DNA of 64,000 bases from Microbispora sp. ZYX-F-249 (GCF_039649665.1 NZ_JBDJAW010000002.1:1-64000); one strand, 5' to 3'. Positions 7,780 to 17,239 are shown, counted from the stretch's first letter. Notes: a model not told the origin generated them from the letters alone. Translations and numbers: made by a program.

Positions 7780-8848
7780 CGTCCGAGAGGGCTCGCTCCC
7801 ACGGCCACCGGCGGACCTGCGGCGCCCTCAGGCACGGCTGGGTGCTCTGGGCCACGTTCACCCCGGGATTGGCCGCGAGCAGCGGGCGGATATGCCGGTC
7901 GTAGGCCTCCTCCCACGTCCTGTTCTGGGGGTCGGCGTAGGAGCGGTACAACGCGAGCTCGACCAGCGTGCGCAGGGAGGTGTTGGTGCCCGCGTTCACC
8001 CCCCACATCTCGGTCTTCTCCAAGCCGATGTCGTGGTGCCTGAACTTCCCGCCGGACCGGGCGACGAACCCGGCCATGATCGCGGCGTCCGTGCTGACGG
8101 CGTCGTACAGGTGAGTCTCCAGCCCCTCGAAGCAGGCACTGATCTTGTTCTCCGCGGTCACCTTGGCACCGCTCTCGGCCAGCGGACCTTCCGAGGTCGA
8201 GGTGCCGAGGGTGCAGACCTTCTCACCGGCGAGCTGGCCGAGCGAGGTCACCCGGGAGTGGTCGGCCCGCGTCACCACCGACTGCTCGGTGAACAGATAA
8301 GGGCTGGAGAAGCCGACCGACGGATCCTGCAGCCGGCCGGGGGTGATGCTGAACGTCGCCACCACCAGGTCGACGGTGACGAAGTTCCCGTCGGCGTCGG
8401 TGGCCTGGCGGCGGGCCCGGTCCTCGGTCTCGATCGACAGGAACTCCACCTGCTCGGGCCGGAACCCGAGCTGGCCGGCGATCAGGTAGGCGATGTCGAT
8501 GTCGAAGCCGGAGAAGGCGCCGGTCTTGTCGCGGAAGGCGATGCCGGGGGTGTCGTCCTTGACCCCGATCAAGAGCTTCTTCTTCCCCGTCAGCCGGGCC
8601 TGCTCGCGTAACTCGGCCTCGGTCGGCGGCCCGGCGGCGAAGAGGATCCAGCCACCGACGAGAACCGCCGCGAGGATGGCGGCGAGCCAGCCGTACAGCC
8701 GCAGCCAGTCTCCTCGGCGGCGAGGAGGCGGCTCGGCCTCCGGCGCCGGGGGCTCCTGCATCGGCTCGGGGCCCGGCACGGCGGGTTCCGTTCCGGGCCG
8801 CACCCGCCGCGGCTGCCGTCCGAATCGCTTCCCCAACTCCACCCGCAC
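7769..8848 (-). CDS. membrane-anchored family-3 (amino-acid type) solute-binding protein
   Basis: A 359-aa protein with a Pro-rich cytoplasmic N-terminus (about residues 1-45) and one membrane anchor (LYGWLAAILAAVLVGGWIL). An SBP_bac_3 domain follows (KKLLIGVKDDTPGIAFRDKT, FSGFDIDIAYLIAGQLG, DLVVATFSITPGR, LAGEKVCTLGTST, ISACFEGLETHL, AVSTDAAIMAGFV). There is no lipobox; an uncleaved anchor replaces it. No ABC permease or ATPase lies nearby, and the overlapping membrane protein suggests sensing or signalling rather than uptake. GTG 8848 is the longest start, but GGAGG at 8851-8855 is better spaced for the GTG two codons later (8842). Confidence 0.88.
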   Translation of the reverse strand: MRVELGKRFGRQPRRVRPGTEPAVPGPEPMQEPPAPEAEPPPRRRGDWLRLYGWLAAILAAVLVGGWILFAAGPPTEAELREQARLTGKKKLLIGVKDDTPGIAFRDKTGAFSGFDIDIAYLIAGQLGFRPEQVEFLSIETEDRARRQATDADGNFVTVDLVVATFSITPGRLQDPSVGFSSPYLFTEQSVVTRADHSRVTSLGQLAGEKVCTLGTSTSEGPLAESGAKVTAENKISACFEGLETHLYDAVSTDAAIMAGFVARSGGKFRHHDIGLEKTEMWGVNAGTNTSLRTLVELALYRSYADPQNRTWEEAYDRHIRPLLAANPGVNVAQSTQPCLRAPQVRRWPWERALSDDGC

Positions 8849-9010
8849 AGCCTCCGTCGCACCGTCCAGCCGCTATTTCCACGGGATCATCCGGACTAGC
8901 GTATTCCCCGCGATCGAGGGCCGGGGGCCGCGCAGCGAAGGCGTCATGTGGCACCGGGTGACCCGGGGTGGCGGGGGGACGGGCCCGAGCGCCTGACGTG
9001 CCCGGGAACG

Positions 9011-10441
9011 TCAGGCCCGGGGCGTGGTCCCGGGGAGCTCGACCGTGACGAGCGTTCCGCCGCCGGGGGCGTTCTCGAGGGCGACCCGTCCCCCGGCGTC
9101 CCGTACGGCCTGCGCCACGATCGCCAGACCGAGGCCGGAGCCGGGCAGGCTGCGTGCCGACGGCGAGCGCCAGAACCGCTCGAAGACGTGCGGCAGTTCG
9201 TCCTCGGGGATGCCCGGGCCCTCGTCGCGTACGGTCAGCACGCCGCCTTCGAGCCGCACGGTCACCAGGCCCCCGGGCGGACTGAACTTCACGGCGTTGT
9301 CGAGCACGTTGACCGCGGCCCGCCGCAGGCCCCGGGCGTCCCCGTGGACCTGCCACGGCTCCAGGCCGACGTCGAAGCGCAGCCCGGGACCGCGCCGCCT
9401 GGCCCGCTCGACCGCCGACGCCACCACCTCGTGCAGGCCGATGCCGGCCGACAGCTCGCCGCTCTCCGACTTCCTCGACAGCTCCAGCAGGTCGCCGATG
9501 AGGCTCGACATCTCCTCGAACTGCTCCTTGACGTTCGCCAGCAGCCGCCGCTTGGCCGAGGGCTCGATGGCGCGGCCGGTGTTCTCGCTGCGCAGCAGCA
9601 GGTCGATGTTGGTGCGCAGGCTGGTCAGCGGGGTGCGCAACTCGTGCCCGGCGTCGGCCACGAGCCGCCGCTGGCGCTCCCGGGAGCTGGACAGCGCGGC
9701 GGTCATCGTGTTGAACGACCTGCTGAGGCGGGCGATCTCGTCCTCCCCCTCGACCGGGATCGTCACGCTCAGGTCCTCCGTCCTCGCCACGTGCTCGACC
9801 GCGCGGGTCAGCCGCTCCACCGGGCGCAGCGCCGTACGGGCCAGCCAGAGCCCGGCCACGGCGGCGCCGAGCACGCCGAGCACGCAGACCGAGCCGAAGA
9901 CGAGGGCGAGGATGCCCAGCGTCTTGTCCATCTCGGCGGTGGAGCGGAACACGCTGACCGTCACCGGGCCCTCCGGCGGGGGCGGCTCCGCGAACTGCGC
10001 GGCGTCCTTGGGCGGGCCGCCCGGACGCGGCTCGTACCTGAAGGTGTAGACGAGCACGGACGTGCCGTCGGTCGTGACCGCGTCGCGCAGCACGGGCGTG
10101 CCCCCGGAGGCGGCCATCGCCCGCTCCCGCGCGGTCGGCGTCACCGGGGCCGACCCGGGCGCGACGCACACCGAGCCGTCCGCCATGACGACCTGCCAGC
10201 TGCGCCCCGAGGGGTCCCAGTCGGGTCGCGGGCCCTCCTTGCGCCCATGACCCGCGCAGTCCCACAGCGCGAACCCGACCTGCTGCGCCGGCGGCCGCAG
10301 GTGCGTGATCGAGTCGACGATCCGGCCGCGCATCTCGCCGCGGACGAGCAGCCAGCACACCGCCGCCGCCACCGCGACGGCCAGGGCGACCGCCGCCGCG
10401 ATAAGCAGCGTGAGCCGGGACCGGAGCGTGCGGCGTCTCAC
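9011..10441 (-). CDS. two-component sensor histidine kinase
   Basis: A 476-aa kinase. It has a short N-terminus, TM1 ([23 protein letters not shown]), an extracytoplasmic sensor of about 130 residues, TM2 ([22 protein letters not shown]) and a HAMP linker ([16 protein letters not shown]). HisKA follows with the phospho-acceptor motif [14 protein letters not shown], then HATPase_c with N-box [15 protein letters not shown] and [11 protein letters not shown] 10441 overlaps the regulator's stop by GTGA, so it is the second gene of a coupled pair. The layout matches MprB/TcsS-like actinobacterial kinases that respond to envelope stress; the signal is not known. Confidence 0.95.
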   Translation of the reverse strand: MRRRTLRSRLTLLIAAAVALAVAVAAAVCWLLVRGEMRGRIVDSITHLRPPAQQVGFALWDCAGHGRKEGPRPDWDPSGRSWQVVMADGSVCVAPGSAPVTPTARERAMAASGGTPVLRDAVTTDGTSVLVYTFRYEPRPGGPPKDAAQFAEPPPPEGPVTVSVFRSTAEMDKTLGILALVFGSVCVLGVLGAAVAGLWLARTALRPVERLTRAVEHVARTEDLSVTIPVEGEDEIARLSRSFNTMTAALSSSRERQRRLVADAGHELRTPLTSLRTNIDLLLRSENTGRAIEPSAKRRLLANVKEQFEEMSSLIGDLLELSRKSESGELSAGIGLHEVVASAVERARRRGPGLRFDVGLEPWQVHGDARGLRRAAVNVLDNAVKFSPPGGLVTVRLEGGVLTVRDEGPGIPEDELPHVFERFWRSPSARSLPGSGLGLAIVAQAVRDAGGRVALENAPGGGTLVTVELPGTTPRA

Positions 10442-11163
10442 GGGGACGACCGCAGCACGTGGCCGACGCCGCGCACGGTGTGGATGAGGCGGGGCAGCCC
10501 GCCCGCCTCGGTCTTGCGCCGCAGATACATCACGTACACGTCGAGCGAGTTGGACGACGGCTCGAAGTCGAAGCCCCACACCTCGCGCAGGATCTGCTCG
10601 CGGGTGAGCACCTGCCGGGGATGGGTGAGGAACAGCTCCAGCAGCAGGTGCTCGGTGCGGGTGAGGTCCAGTCTGCGGCCGGCCCGGGTGACCTCCCAGC
10701 TCACGGTGTCCATCCGCAGGTCGCCGAAGGCGAGGACGTCGCCGCCGGCCTCGCTGCGCGCGTACTGCCCGCCGCGCCGCAGCAGCGCCCGCACCCGGGC
10801 GAGCAGCTCGTCGAGCTCGAACGGCTTGACCAGGTAGTCGTCCGCTCCGGCGTCCAGGCCGGAGACGCGGTCGCCGACGGCGTCACGCGCGGTCAGCATG
10901 AGCACCGGCAGCCGGTTGCCGGAGGCGCGCAGCCGGCGGCAGGCCGTCAATCCGTCGAGGCGGGGCATCATGACGTCGAGGAGCATCGCGTCGTACTCTC
11001 CCCCGTTCTGTGCGGCGCGGTCGAGGAGGTCCAGTGCGGTCAGCCCGTCGGCGGCGCTCTCGACCGCGTACCCCTCGAACTCCAGGCTGCTGCGCAACGC
11101 CTCCCTGAGGGCCGGCTCGTCGTCCACTACCAGCAGTTTCGCCGATTCCTCACGCACCGGCAC
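10438..11163 (-). CDS. OmpR/PhoB-family response regulator
   Basis: A 241-aa protein. The receiver has the acidic pocket DDE at residues 14-16, the phospho-acceptor Asp at about 63 ([11 protein letters not shown]) and the conserved Lys at about 113 (YLVKPFE). The C-terminal winged helix includes [13 protein letters not shown] and [16 protein letters not shown] 11163 (GTGCCGGTGCGT) is the only sensible start. The gene is coupled to its kinase downstream. The regulon is unknown; the solute-binding/membrane pair just downstream is a possible target. Confidence 0.96.
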   Translation of the reverse strand: MPVREESAKLLVVDDEPALREALRSSLEFEGYAVESAADGLTALDLLDRAAQNGGEYDAMLLDVMMPRLDGLTACRRLRASGNRLPVLMLTARDAVGDRVSGLDAGADDYLVKPFELDELLARVRALLRRGGQYARSEAGGDVLAFGDLRMDTVSWEVTRAGRRLDLTRTEHLLLELFLTHPRQVLTREQILREVWGFDFEPSSNSLDVYVMYLRRKTEAGGLPRLIHTVRGVGHVLRSSP

Positions 11164-11273
11164 AAGCTACCTGAGCGTCATGAGAATCCGGTTAAGACCG
11201 GCGAATCCGGGCGGGCGAGGCGGGGCGCCGTCCGTGCCACGCGCGGCGGGGCGTGGCCCGTCAGGCGTCCCGC

Positions 11274-12809
11274 TCAAACGCTGCCGAGAACGGCCATGGC
11301 GGCGTTGTGGCCGGGGATGCCGCTGACGCCGCCGCCGCGCCGGGCGCCCGCGCCGCACAGCAGCACCCGCTCGTGCGCCGTCTCGACACCCCACTGACCG
11401 GGCCGGGCCCCGTGGTCGCCCTCCTCGCCGTACGGCCAGGACAGGTCGTGGTGGAAGATGTGGCCGCCGGGCAGGCCCGCCTCCCGTTCCAGGTCGAGGG
11501 GGGTCTTCGCCTCCAGGCAGGGCTCGCCCGAGGGCGCGCGCAGCAGGCAGTCCTCGATGGGCTCGGCGAGCACCGAGTCGATCGAGGCGAGCGTGCGGGC
11601 CAGCGCCTCCCGCTTGGCCTCCGGATCGGCGAACAGCCACGCCGGCATGTGCAGGCCGAACAGCGTCATCGTGTGCGCCCCCGCCTCCCGCAGCTCCCGG
11701 CCGAGGATCGAGGGGTCGGTGAGCGAGTGGCAGTAGACCTCGGCGGGCGGCAGCTCCGGCACCTTCCCCGCGGCCGCCTGCGCGTACGCCGCGGCGAGCT
11801 GGTCGCGGCTCTCGTTGATGTGGAAGGTGCCGCTGAACGCCTCGGCGGGGTCCACCGCGGGGTCCCGCAGCCGGGGCAGCCGCGACAGCACCATGTTTAT
11901 TTTGAGCTGTGCGCCCTCGGGCCGCTCGGGCGTCTCCCCGAGCAGCCGCGCGAGCACGGCGGGCGGCAGGTTGGCCAGCACCTTCCCCGCGGTCACCACG
12001 TGCTGCGCGCCGTCGTCGAAGGTGACCTCACCCGTGTCCGGGTCGATCGCCAGGACCTCGGCCCCGGTGCGGATCTCGGCGCCGTGCCGCCGCGCGACCT
12101 CGGCGAGCTCGGCCGTCACCGCGCCCATCCCGCCGACCGGCACGTTCCAGTCGCCCGTGCCGTCGCCGATCACGTGGTAGAGGAAACACCGGTTGGCCAG
12201 CAGGTCGGTGGCCGTGTCGGCGAAGGTTCCGATCAGCGCGTCGGTGAGCACGACCCCGCGGACGGTGTCGTCGGCGAACCGCTCGTCCACGACCTCGCCG
12301 ATCGGCCGTTCGAACAGGTCGCGCCAGGCCTCGTCGTCCCCCACGGTCTCGCGCAGGGCCGTACGGCCGGGCAGCGGCGCGAGCAGCGTCGGCGCGACGC
12401 GCTCGGCCACGTGGGCGGTCATGCCGTAGAAACGCTCCCAGGCCGCGAGGTCGTGCCGTCCCCCGGTCACGGCCTCGAAGGACGCGGCGGTGCGCCCGGC
12501 GTCCTCGTTGTCCACGAGCAGGCCCGTGTCACCGGCCGGGGTGTAGGAGGCGAAGCGGCGGCGGCGCAGGTCGAGGCGCAGCCCGAGGTCCTTCACGACC
12601 TTGGTGGGCAGCAGGCTGACCAGGTAGGAGTAGCGCGAGAGCCGCGCGTCCACGCCGGGGAACGCCCGGGCCGACACGGCGAGGCCGCCCACGTGCCCGA
12701 GGCGTTCCAGGACCAGCACCTCTCGCCCCGCCCTGGCGAGGTAGGCCGCGGCGACGAGGCCGTTGTGCCCGGCCCCGGCGATGACGACGTCGTAGTGCGA
12801 GCGTGGCAT
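11274..12809 (-). CDS. FAD-dependent oxidoreductase of the phytoene-desaturase/PYROXD2-like group
   Basis: A 511-aa protein starting MPRSHYDVVIAGAGHNGLVAAAYLARAG. This is a dinucleotide-binding Rossmann motif (GAGHNG) followed by VLVLERLGHVGGLA. The C-terminus has the FAD-contact motif CGAGARRGGGVSGIPGHNAA. Length and motifs fit NAD(P)/FAD oxidoreductases annotated near phytoene dehydrogenase, but no carotenoid genes are nearby, so a carotenoid role is not supported. The two-component pair starts 110 bases downstream on the same strand and may or may not share its transcript. The substrate is unknown. Confidence 0.88.
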   Translation of the reverse strand: MPRSHYDVVIAGAGHNGLVAAAYLARAGREVLVLERLGHVGGLAVSARAFPGVDARLSRYSYLVSLLPTKVVKDLGLRLDLRRRRFASYTPAGDTGLLVDNEDAGRTAASFEAVTGGRHDLAAWERFYGMTAHVAERVAPTLLAPLPGRTALRETVGDDEAWRDLFERPIGEVVDERFADDTVRGVVLTDALIGTFADTATDLLANRCFLYHVIGDGTGDWNVPVGGMGAVTAELAEVARRHGAEIRTGAEVLAIDPDTGEVTFDDGAQHVVTAGKVLANLPPAVLARLLGETPERPEGAQLKINMVLSRLPRLRDPAVDPAEAFSGTFHINESRDQLAAAYAQAAAGKVPELPPAEVYCHSLTDPSILGRELREAGAHTMTLFGLHMPAWLFADPEAKREALARTLASIDSVLAEPIEDCLLRAPSGEPCLEAKTPLDLEREAGLPGGHIFHHDLSWPYGEEGDHGARPGQWGVETAHERVLLCGAGARRGGGVSGIPGHNAAMAVLGSV

Positions 12810-13187
12810 GGAGCGTTCTCCCGGGTCGTACGTGGCTCGGTGTCGCGGGCCGGGCCGCGCGATGCGCGCGGGCCGGATTCGGGTCGTGCGGGCGGGCGTG
12901 GGAGGGTCTCGGGAAGGTCGCGGGAGGATTCGGAGGAGGCGGCGGGAGGAGATGTCGTCGGTCGGTCCTGGGCGGATGCCCGCAACCTATCGCAAGTTCC
13001 CCCACAGGACCCGGGCAGAATATGCCGAAGCGGACAATCCTCCGCTGATGCGAAAAATCACCGAGCGATCCGGAGGGGCGCGCCGCCGATCTGGACCGAG
13101 GAGCGAGCAGGGAGCCGCGTATGGCGCGCCTCCGGCACGACCAGGCGGAAGTGAGCGCCCCGATGGTGAGCGGAAAACAGGAGAGAC
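12810..13187. other. divergent promoter region, no gene seen
   Basis: Lies between the oxidoreductase (minus) and psuG (plus). A GC-rich half next to 12810 is followed by an AT-richer stretch at about 13010-13065 (GAATATGCC, GCGAAAAATCACC) that is a likely promoter zone. Short open frames here have Arg/Gly-rich translations and no RBS. The psuG RBS (CAGGAGAGAC) ends the region. Confidence 0.55.
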
Positions 13188-14090
13188 ATGCGCGTTTCCG
13201 ATGAGGTCGCCGAGGCGCTGGCCACCGGCCGTCCGGTGGTCGCCCTGGAGTCCACCATCATCTCGCACGGGCTGCCCCAGCCCCGCAACCTTCAGGTCGC
13301 CCTCGAACTGGAGGACATCGTCCGGCAGGCGGGTGCCGTGCCGGCGACGGTGGCGGTGCTGGACGGCGTTCCGCGGGTGGGTCTGGACAAGGACGGGCTG
13401 GAGCGGATCGCGACCGAGCCGGGCCTGCGCAAGCTCGGCTTCCGCGACCTCGCCCCGGCCGCCGCGCTCGGGCTGAGCGGCGCCACCACCGTCTCGGGCA
13501 CCTCGTTCCTCGCCGCCCGGGCGGGCGTGCGGGTGTTCGCCACCGGGGGTCTCGGCGGCGTCCACCGCGGCTGGACCGCGGTGCAGGACGAGTCGGCCGA
13601 CATCGACACGCTCAGCCGCACCAGGATCACAGTCGTGTGCGCCGGGGTGAAGTCGATCCTCGACGTGCCCGCGACGCTGCAGCGGCTGGAGACCAAGCAG
13701 GTCACCGTCGTCGGCTACCGGACCGACGAGTTCCCCGGCTTCTACCTGCACAGCTCCGGCGAGCCGGTCGACTGGCGCATCGAGACGCCGCAGGAGGCCG
13801 CCGGCATCATGCGGGCCCAGGACGCGCTGGCCGGGCTGGAGACCGCGCTGATCGTGGCCAACCCGGTCCCCGCCGACCTGCAGCTCGACCCCGGCCTGCA
13901 CGACCGGGTGCTCGCGGAGGGCCTGCGCGCCGCCGAGGAGCGCGGAATCACCGGTCAGGCCATCACCCCGTTCCTGCTGGAGTACCTGGTCGAGGGCACG
14001 GGTGGCGCCTCCCTGGAGGCCAACCTCGCGGCCGTACGCGGCAACACGCGCCTGGCCGGGGAGATCGCCGCCTCCTGGGCGGCCGGGTGA
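13188..14090 (+). CDS. psuG: pseudouridine-5'-phosphate glycosidase
   Basis: A 300-aa enzyme that reversibly cleaves pseudouridine 5'-phosphate to uracil and ribose 5-phosphate. Family hallmarks are VVALESTIISHGLPQPRN near the start, VPATVAVLDG, SGTSFLAARAGVRVFATGGLGGVHR, the catalytic-Lys region VVCAGVKSILD, and VVGYRTDEFPGFY. The C-terminus has TPFLLEYLVEGTGG. The full family length is present. The start ATG 13188 is preceded by CAGGAGAGAC. The downstream kinase overlaps by GTGA. Together they form the cytoplasmic pseudouridine salvage pathway. Confidence 0.97.
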   Translation: MRVSDEVAEALATGRPVVALESTIISHGLPQPRNLQVALELEDIVRQAGAVPATVAVLDGVPRVGLDKDGLERIATEPGLRKLGFRDLAPAAALGLSGATTVSGTSFLAARAGVRVFATGGLGGVHRGWTAVQDESADIDTLSRTRITVVCAGVKSILDVPATLQRLETKQVTVVGYRTDEFPGFYLHSSGEPVDWRIETPQEAAGIMRAQDALAGLETALIVANPVPADLQLDPGLHDRVLAEGLRAAEERGITGQAITPFLLEYLVEGTGGASLEANLAAVRGNTRLAGEIAASWAAG

Positions 14091-14986
14091 GCGCTCTGCT
14101 GGTGATCGGCGACGTGGTCACCGACGTCGTCGCGCTGCACGACGGCCCCGTGGCCACCGGCACCGACACGCCCGCCGACATCGCGTTGCGGCCGGGCGGC
14201 TCGGGGGCGAACACCGCCTCCTGGGCCGCCCGGCTCGGCGCCGACACCCGCCTGCTGGCGCGGGCGGGGTACGACACCGGCGAGTGGCACGCGGCCGAGC
14301 TGACCAAGGCCGGGGTCCGGCCCCACCTGCGGATCGACCCGGAACGGCCCTCGGCCGTCGTGATCGCGATGGTCGACGCCACCGGGGAGCGGTCCATGCT
14401 CACCAACCGCGGTGCGAGCGGCCACATCGGGGCCGGCGACTGGGCGTCCGAGCTCCTCGACGGGGTCGGGCACCTGCACCTGTCGGCGTACACGATGTTC
14501 GCCGAGCCGGGCCTGGAGCTCGCGCGGCTGGCCATGCGCGAGGCCGCCGCGCGCGGCATCTCCATCAGCGTCGATCCGGCGTCCTACGGGCCCCTGCGCG
14601 CGTTCGGCCCCGAGCGGTTCCTCCACGAGACCGCCCCGGCGGGCATCGTGATCCCCAACCTGGAGGAGGCGCTGCTGCTCACGGACGCCGCGGATCCCGA
14701 GACGGCGGCCCGCACGCTCAGCGACCGCTACGGCACCGCGGTGGTAAAGCTGGGGGCCGGCGGTGCCGTGCTGGCCCGCGATGGCCGTATAGTCGCCAAA
14801 GCGGACGCGCCCCCGGCGGAGGTGGTCGACTCGACGGGCGCGGGAGACGCGTTCGCCGCGGGGTTCCTGGTCGCCTCGATGGCCGGGTACGCGTCCGGCG
14901 AAGCACTGCGCAAGGGGTGTGAGGCGGGGGCCGCGGCGGTCGCCCAGGTCGGCGGCCGGCCGGGTCCGGGAACTTTACCCTATTGA
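14087..14986 (+). CDS. psuK: PfkB-family kinase, probable pseudouridine kinase
   Basis: A 299-aa ribokinase-like protein. The first PfkB motif is LRPGGSGANTASWAARLG; the second, with the catalytic Asp, is VVDSTGAGDAFAAGFL. The N-terminus is SALLVIGDVVTDVVA. GTG 14087 overlaps the psuG stop by GTGA. Position directly behind psuG makes pseudouridine the likely substrate, phosphorylated to the compound PsuG cleaves. PfkB sequences alone do not fix the substrate, so the assignment rests partly on context. Confidence 0.9.
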   Translation: MSALLVIGDVVTDVVALHDGPVATGTDTPADIALRPGGSGANTASWAARLGADTRLLARAGYDTGEWHAAELTKAGVRPHLRIDPERPSAVVIAMVDATGERSMLTNRGASGHIGAGDWASELLDGVGHLHLSAYTMFAEPGLELARLAMREAAARGISISVDPASYGPLRAFGPERFLHETAPAGIVIPNLEEALLLTDAADPETAARTLSDRYGTAVVKLGAGGAVLARDGRIVAKADAPPAEVVDSTGAGDAFAAGFLVASMAGYASGEALRKGCEAGAAAVAQVGGRPGPGTLPY

Positions 14987-15014
14987 CACCAATTGCTGGT
15001 TTGCGGCGTAAGCT
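14983..15014 (+). promoter_or_regulatory. candidate promoter overlapping the psuK stop
   Basis: TTGACA at 14983-14988 includes the psuK TGA. A TAAGCT hexamer lies at 15009-15014, but the spacing (20 bases) is longer than ideal. It would serve the Pro-rich gene whose ATG is at 15029. Confidence 0.35.
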
Positions 15015-15028
15015 GCACCATTAGCAAC

Positions 15029-17182
15029 ATGCGTCACTCTCGGGAGGGTGCGGTCATACCGATGGACGCCGAGTCAACGATCTGCCTGAGCGACCTGGTC
15101 CCGGCCCTGCGCTGGAGCCGTCCTCAGCAGGTGGCCGAGATGCTGGCCGACCCGCGCCTGCCCGGCGGCTGGTGGGCATCCGTCGGGGTCGGCCGCGCGA
15201 TGCGGGCGACCGGCGTTGACTGGCTCTGCGAGCGGCTCGCCCGCCTGGCCGTCGGCCGCTGGGATCACCTCCCCCTCACCGACCTGCTCCCGGCGCTCCA
15301 GGTGCACGCCGTGGACCCGGCGATGCCCGGCTGGCCCGCCCCGGTCCGCACCGTGGTGAACCAGCTCGGGGGGTGGTACCGGCTGCGCCGCCTGACGCCG
15401 TGCGATCTCCAGGCTCCGGCCGCTCCCGCCTCGCCCGAGGTCCTCCTGACCACGGTGTTCCGGGAGGTGTTCGCACGCCTGGAGAGCGAGCTCGCCTCCG
15501 GGGGATCCGCGCCGGCGCTCGCGGAAGACGAGAAACCCGCGCAGGCACAGGCACAGGCCGGTCCCGCCTCCGAGCCGTTCCCCCAGGTCACCCCCGGGAC
15601 GACGTCACAACCGTTCCCGCAGGCCGCCCCCGGGCCGGTCTCCCAGCCGTTCCCGCAGGCCGGGACCTCCTCCCAGCCCTTCCCTCAGGCAACCCCCGGG
15701 CCGGTCTCCCAGCCGTTCCCACAGCCCGCCCCGGGCACCACCTCCCAGCCGTTCCCGCAGGCCGTCCCCGGGGCCGCGGCGCAGCCCTTCGCCCGGCCGG
15801 CCGCGCCGGCACCCGGACAGGCCGCCCAGACGTCCGCGCAGCAGGGACAGGCGCCCGGACGGCCGGGGCAGGGCGCGCCGGCCCCGTCGCCCGCCGCACC
15901 GGCGCCCCTCGCCGAACCGGCCAAGCCCGTCACCCAGCCCTTCGCCCGGCAGGCGGGGGCCTCGATCCCGCAGCCCGCGGCCTCGCCTGCCCAGCCCGCC
16001 GCCGAAGCGGCACCGGACAGGCAGCCGCCCGACCTCAGCGCGCACCCGATGATCGCGGTCATCGAGGGCCTGTTCCGCGACTGGGACCCGCTCGCCAGGG
16101 CCGTCGCGGCCGAGCGGCTGTTCGCCGCCGAACCCGTGAGCCTCCGCACGCTGGCGCACAACCTCAACGTGGACCGGGAACTGCTCTCCCAGGCCCAGCG
16201 CACGGCCGAGGAGCGAGTGCTGCTGTGGCTGCGCTCCCCCGACTCGGCGCCGCTCACCGGCCATCTGTTCGGGCTCACCGAGTGGCTGGGCGCGGCGGCC
16301 ACCCAGGAACAGCTCATCGCGGCGGACCCGTCCCACCCCGTCGAGGTCCCGGCGCTCGGCACGCCGCTGTGGCGCGTGCTGGTCACGCTGATGCCGGACC
16401 GCCGCCTCCAGGACGGCTGGCTCGTGGTCGGCGACCTGGCGGGGCTGCGCGAGAAGACCCGCCAGCTGCTGGCCGGCAAGCCCGCGGACGCCGACGTCGT
16501 GGAGCTGCTCGGTCAGCTCGGCATCCGGGCCCATTCCGCCAAGGCGTGGCTGGACTCGATGCCGAAGGCGAGCGCCCCGTCCGAGCCCGGCCCCCTGCCC
16601 ACCCGGAACGGGTCCGAGCCGGCCGCCAAGCCCGCGCCGCTGCCCCGCCGTACGCCGGGCGCGAACGGGCACCACCACGGCCGCGGCGGGATCCCGGTCC
16701 CCTCGCAGGCCAACAACGGGCCCGACGCCGCCACCGCGCTCGCGGCGCTCAACGCGCTCACGAACGGCAACCTGAACGGCAACGTCGGCGGCAACCTGAA
16801 CGGGAACCTCGGCGGCAACCTGAACGGGAACCTGGCGGGGGGCGTGCCCCGGCCGCATCTGGTGCCGAACCCCCGCCCCACCTCGAGCCCGGCCTCCGAC
16901 CCGCGCCGCTGGCAGCGGATCGACGTCACCAGCGGCCATCTGCGCGGCGAGCCGGTGGCGGTTCCCGAGGGATACGCCGCGCAGCTCGGCATGCGCCCGG
17001 GCACGCTGCTGTCGGTCACCGGCCCGGGAGACAACGCCGTCGTCCTGGTATGGCGCGACCGGCAGCCGGTGTTCGACTCGCTCCAGCCCGTCCTGATGCG
17101 GCTGAACGCGCGGCCCGGCGACTCCGTCTACGTGACCGTGGACGGATACCGCCTGGACGCCCAGCTCACGTCCTCGGTCTGA
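15029..17182 (+). CDS. long Pro-rich protein with helical DNA-binding-like core, function unknown
   Basis: A 717-aa soluble protein with three parts. An N-terminal helical domain (about residues 10-150, with LSDLVPALRWSRPQQVAEML) comes first. A linker rich in repeated QPFPQ motifs and Ala/Pro follows to about residue 330. The conserved core (AVIEGLFRDWDPLARAVAAE, VSLRTLAHNLNVDRELLSQA, VLLWLRSPDSAPLTGHLFGL) resembles the helical and HTH segments of sigma-factor or RNA-polymerase-associated proteins. After an NLNGN repeat, a small C-terminal domain begins RWQRIDVTSGHLRGEPVAVP and contains the RPGDSVYVTVDG stretch. ATG 15029 follows the presumed promoter closely; a downstream ATG at 15062 is an alternative. 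There is no enzyme motif. A regulatory role is a guess. Confidence 0.75.
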   Translation: MRHSREGAVIPMDAESTICLSDLVPALRWSRPQQVAEMLADPRLPGGWWASVGVGRAMRATGVDWLCERLARLAVGRWDHLPLTDLLPALQVHAVDPAMPGWPAPVRTVVNQLGGWYRLRRLTPCDLQAPAAPASPEVLLTTVFREVFARLESELASGGSAPALAEDEKPAQAQAQAGPASEPFPQVTPGTTSQPFPQAAPGPVSQPFPQAGTSSQPFPQATPGPVSQPFPQPAPGTTSQPFPQAVPGAAAQPFARPAAPAPGQAAQTSAQQGQAPGRPGQGAPAPSPAAPAPLAEPAKPVTQPFARQAGASIPQPAASPAQPAAEAAPDRQPPDLSAHPMIAVIEGLFRDWDPLARAVAAERLFAAEPVSLRTLAHNLNVDRELLSQAQRTAEERVLLWLRSPDSAPLTGHLFGLTEWLGAAATQEQLIAADPSHPVEVPALGTPLWRVLVTLMPDRRLQDGWLVVGDLAGLREKTRQLLAGKPADADVVELLGQLGIRAHSAKAWLDSMPKASAPSEPGPLPTRNGSEPAAKPAPLPRRTPGANGHHHGRGGIPVPSQANNGPDAATALAALNALTNGNLNGNVGGNLNGNLGGNLNGNLAGGVPRPHLVPNPRPTSSPASDPRRWQRIDVTSGHLRGEPVAVPEGYAAQLGMRPGTLLSVTGPGDNAVVLVWRDRQPVFDSLQPVLMRLNARPGDSVYVTVDGYRLDAQLTSSV
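15572..15796 (+). repeat. imperfect coding repeat (QPFPQ units)
   Basis: Six to seven copies of PFPQ/PFAR preceded by SQ or EP, separated by PGTT, PGPV or PGAA linkers. Copies are unequal in length, so this is an in-frame low-complexity linker, not a strict tandem array. Confidence 0.85.
16763..16836 (+). repeat. coding repeat NLNGNLGG
   Basis: Three near-copies of a 24-base unit (AACCTGAACGGGAACCTCGG and variants) encode Asn/Gly-rich NLNGNVGG/NLNGNLGG units. They separate the helical core from the C-terminal domain of the host protein. Confidence 0.85.
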
Positions 17183-17239
17183 CCGTCCCCGCCCGCGCGT
17201 GGCCCACGGCGCGACGCGCGAGGTCCGGGCCGGTGCGGG

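Noticed and set aside
7769-8848. Solute-binding protein as part of a complete ABC importer
   Set aside because: No permease or ATPase gene is adjacent; the neighbours are a two-component system and a non-transporter-like membrane protein.
8223-10358. A 711-codon minus-strand frame across the kinase and solute-binding genes
   Set aside because: It shadows two proteins with complete motif sets; its translation is low-complexity Arg/Gly/Ala.
11274-12809. FAD oxidoreductase as a carotenoid (phytoene) desaturase
   Set aside because: No phytoene synthase or other carotenoid gene is in the window, and the group includes many non-carotenoid oxidoreductases.
12803-13048. 81-codon plus-strand ORF beside psuG
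   Set aside because: No RBS, overlaps the oxidoreductase start, and is Gly/Arg-rich without a domain; more likely promoter DNA.
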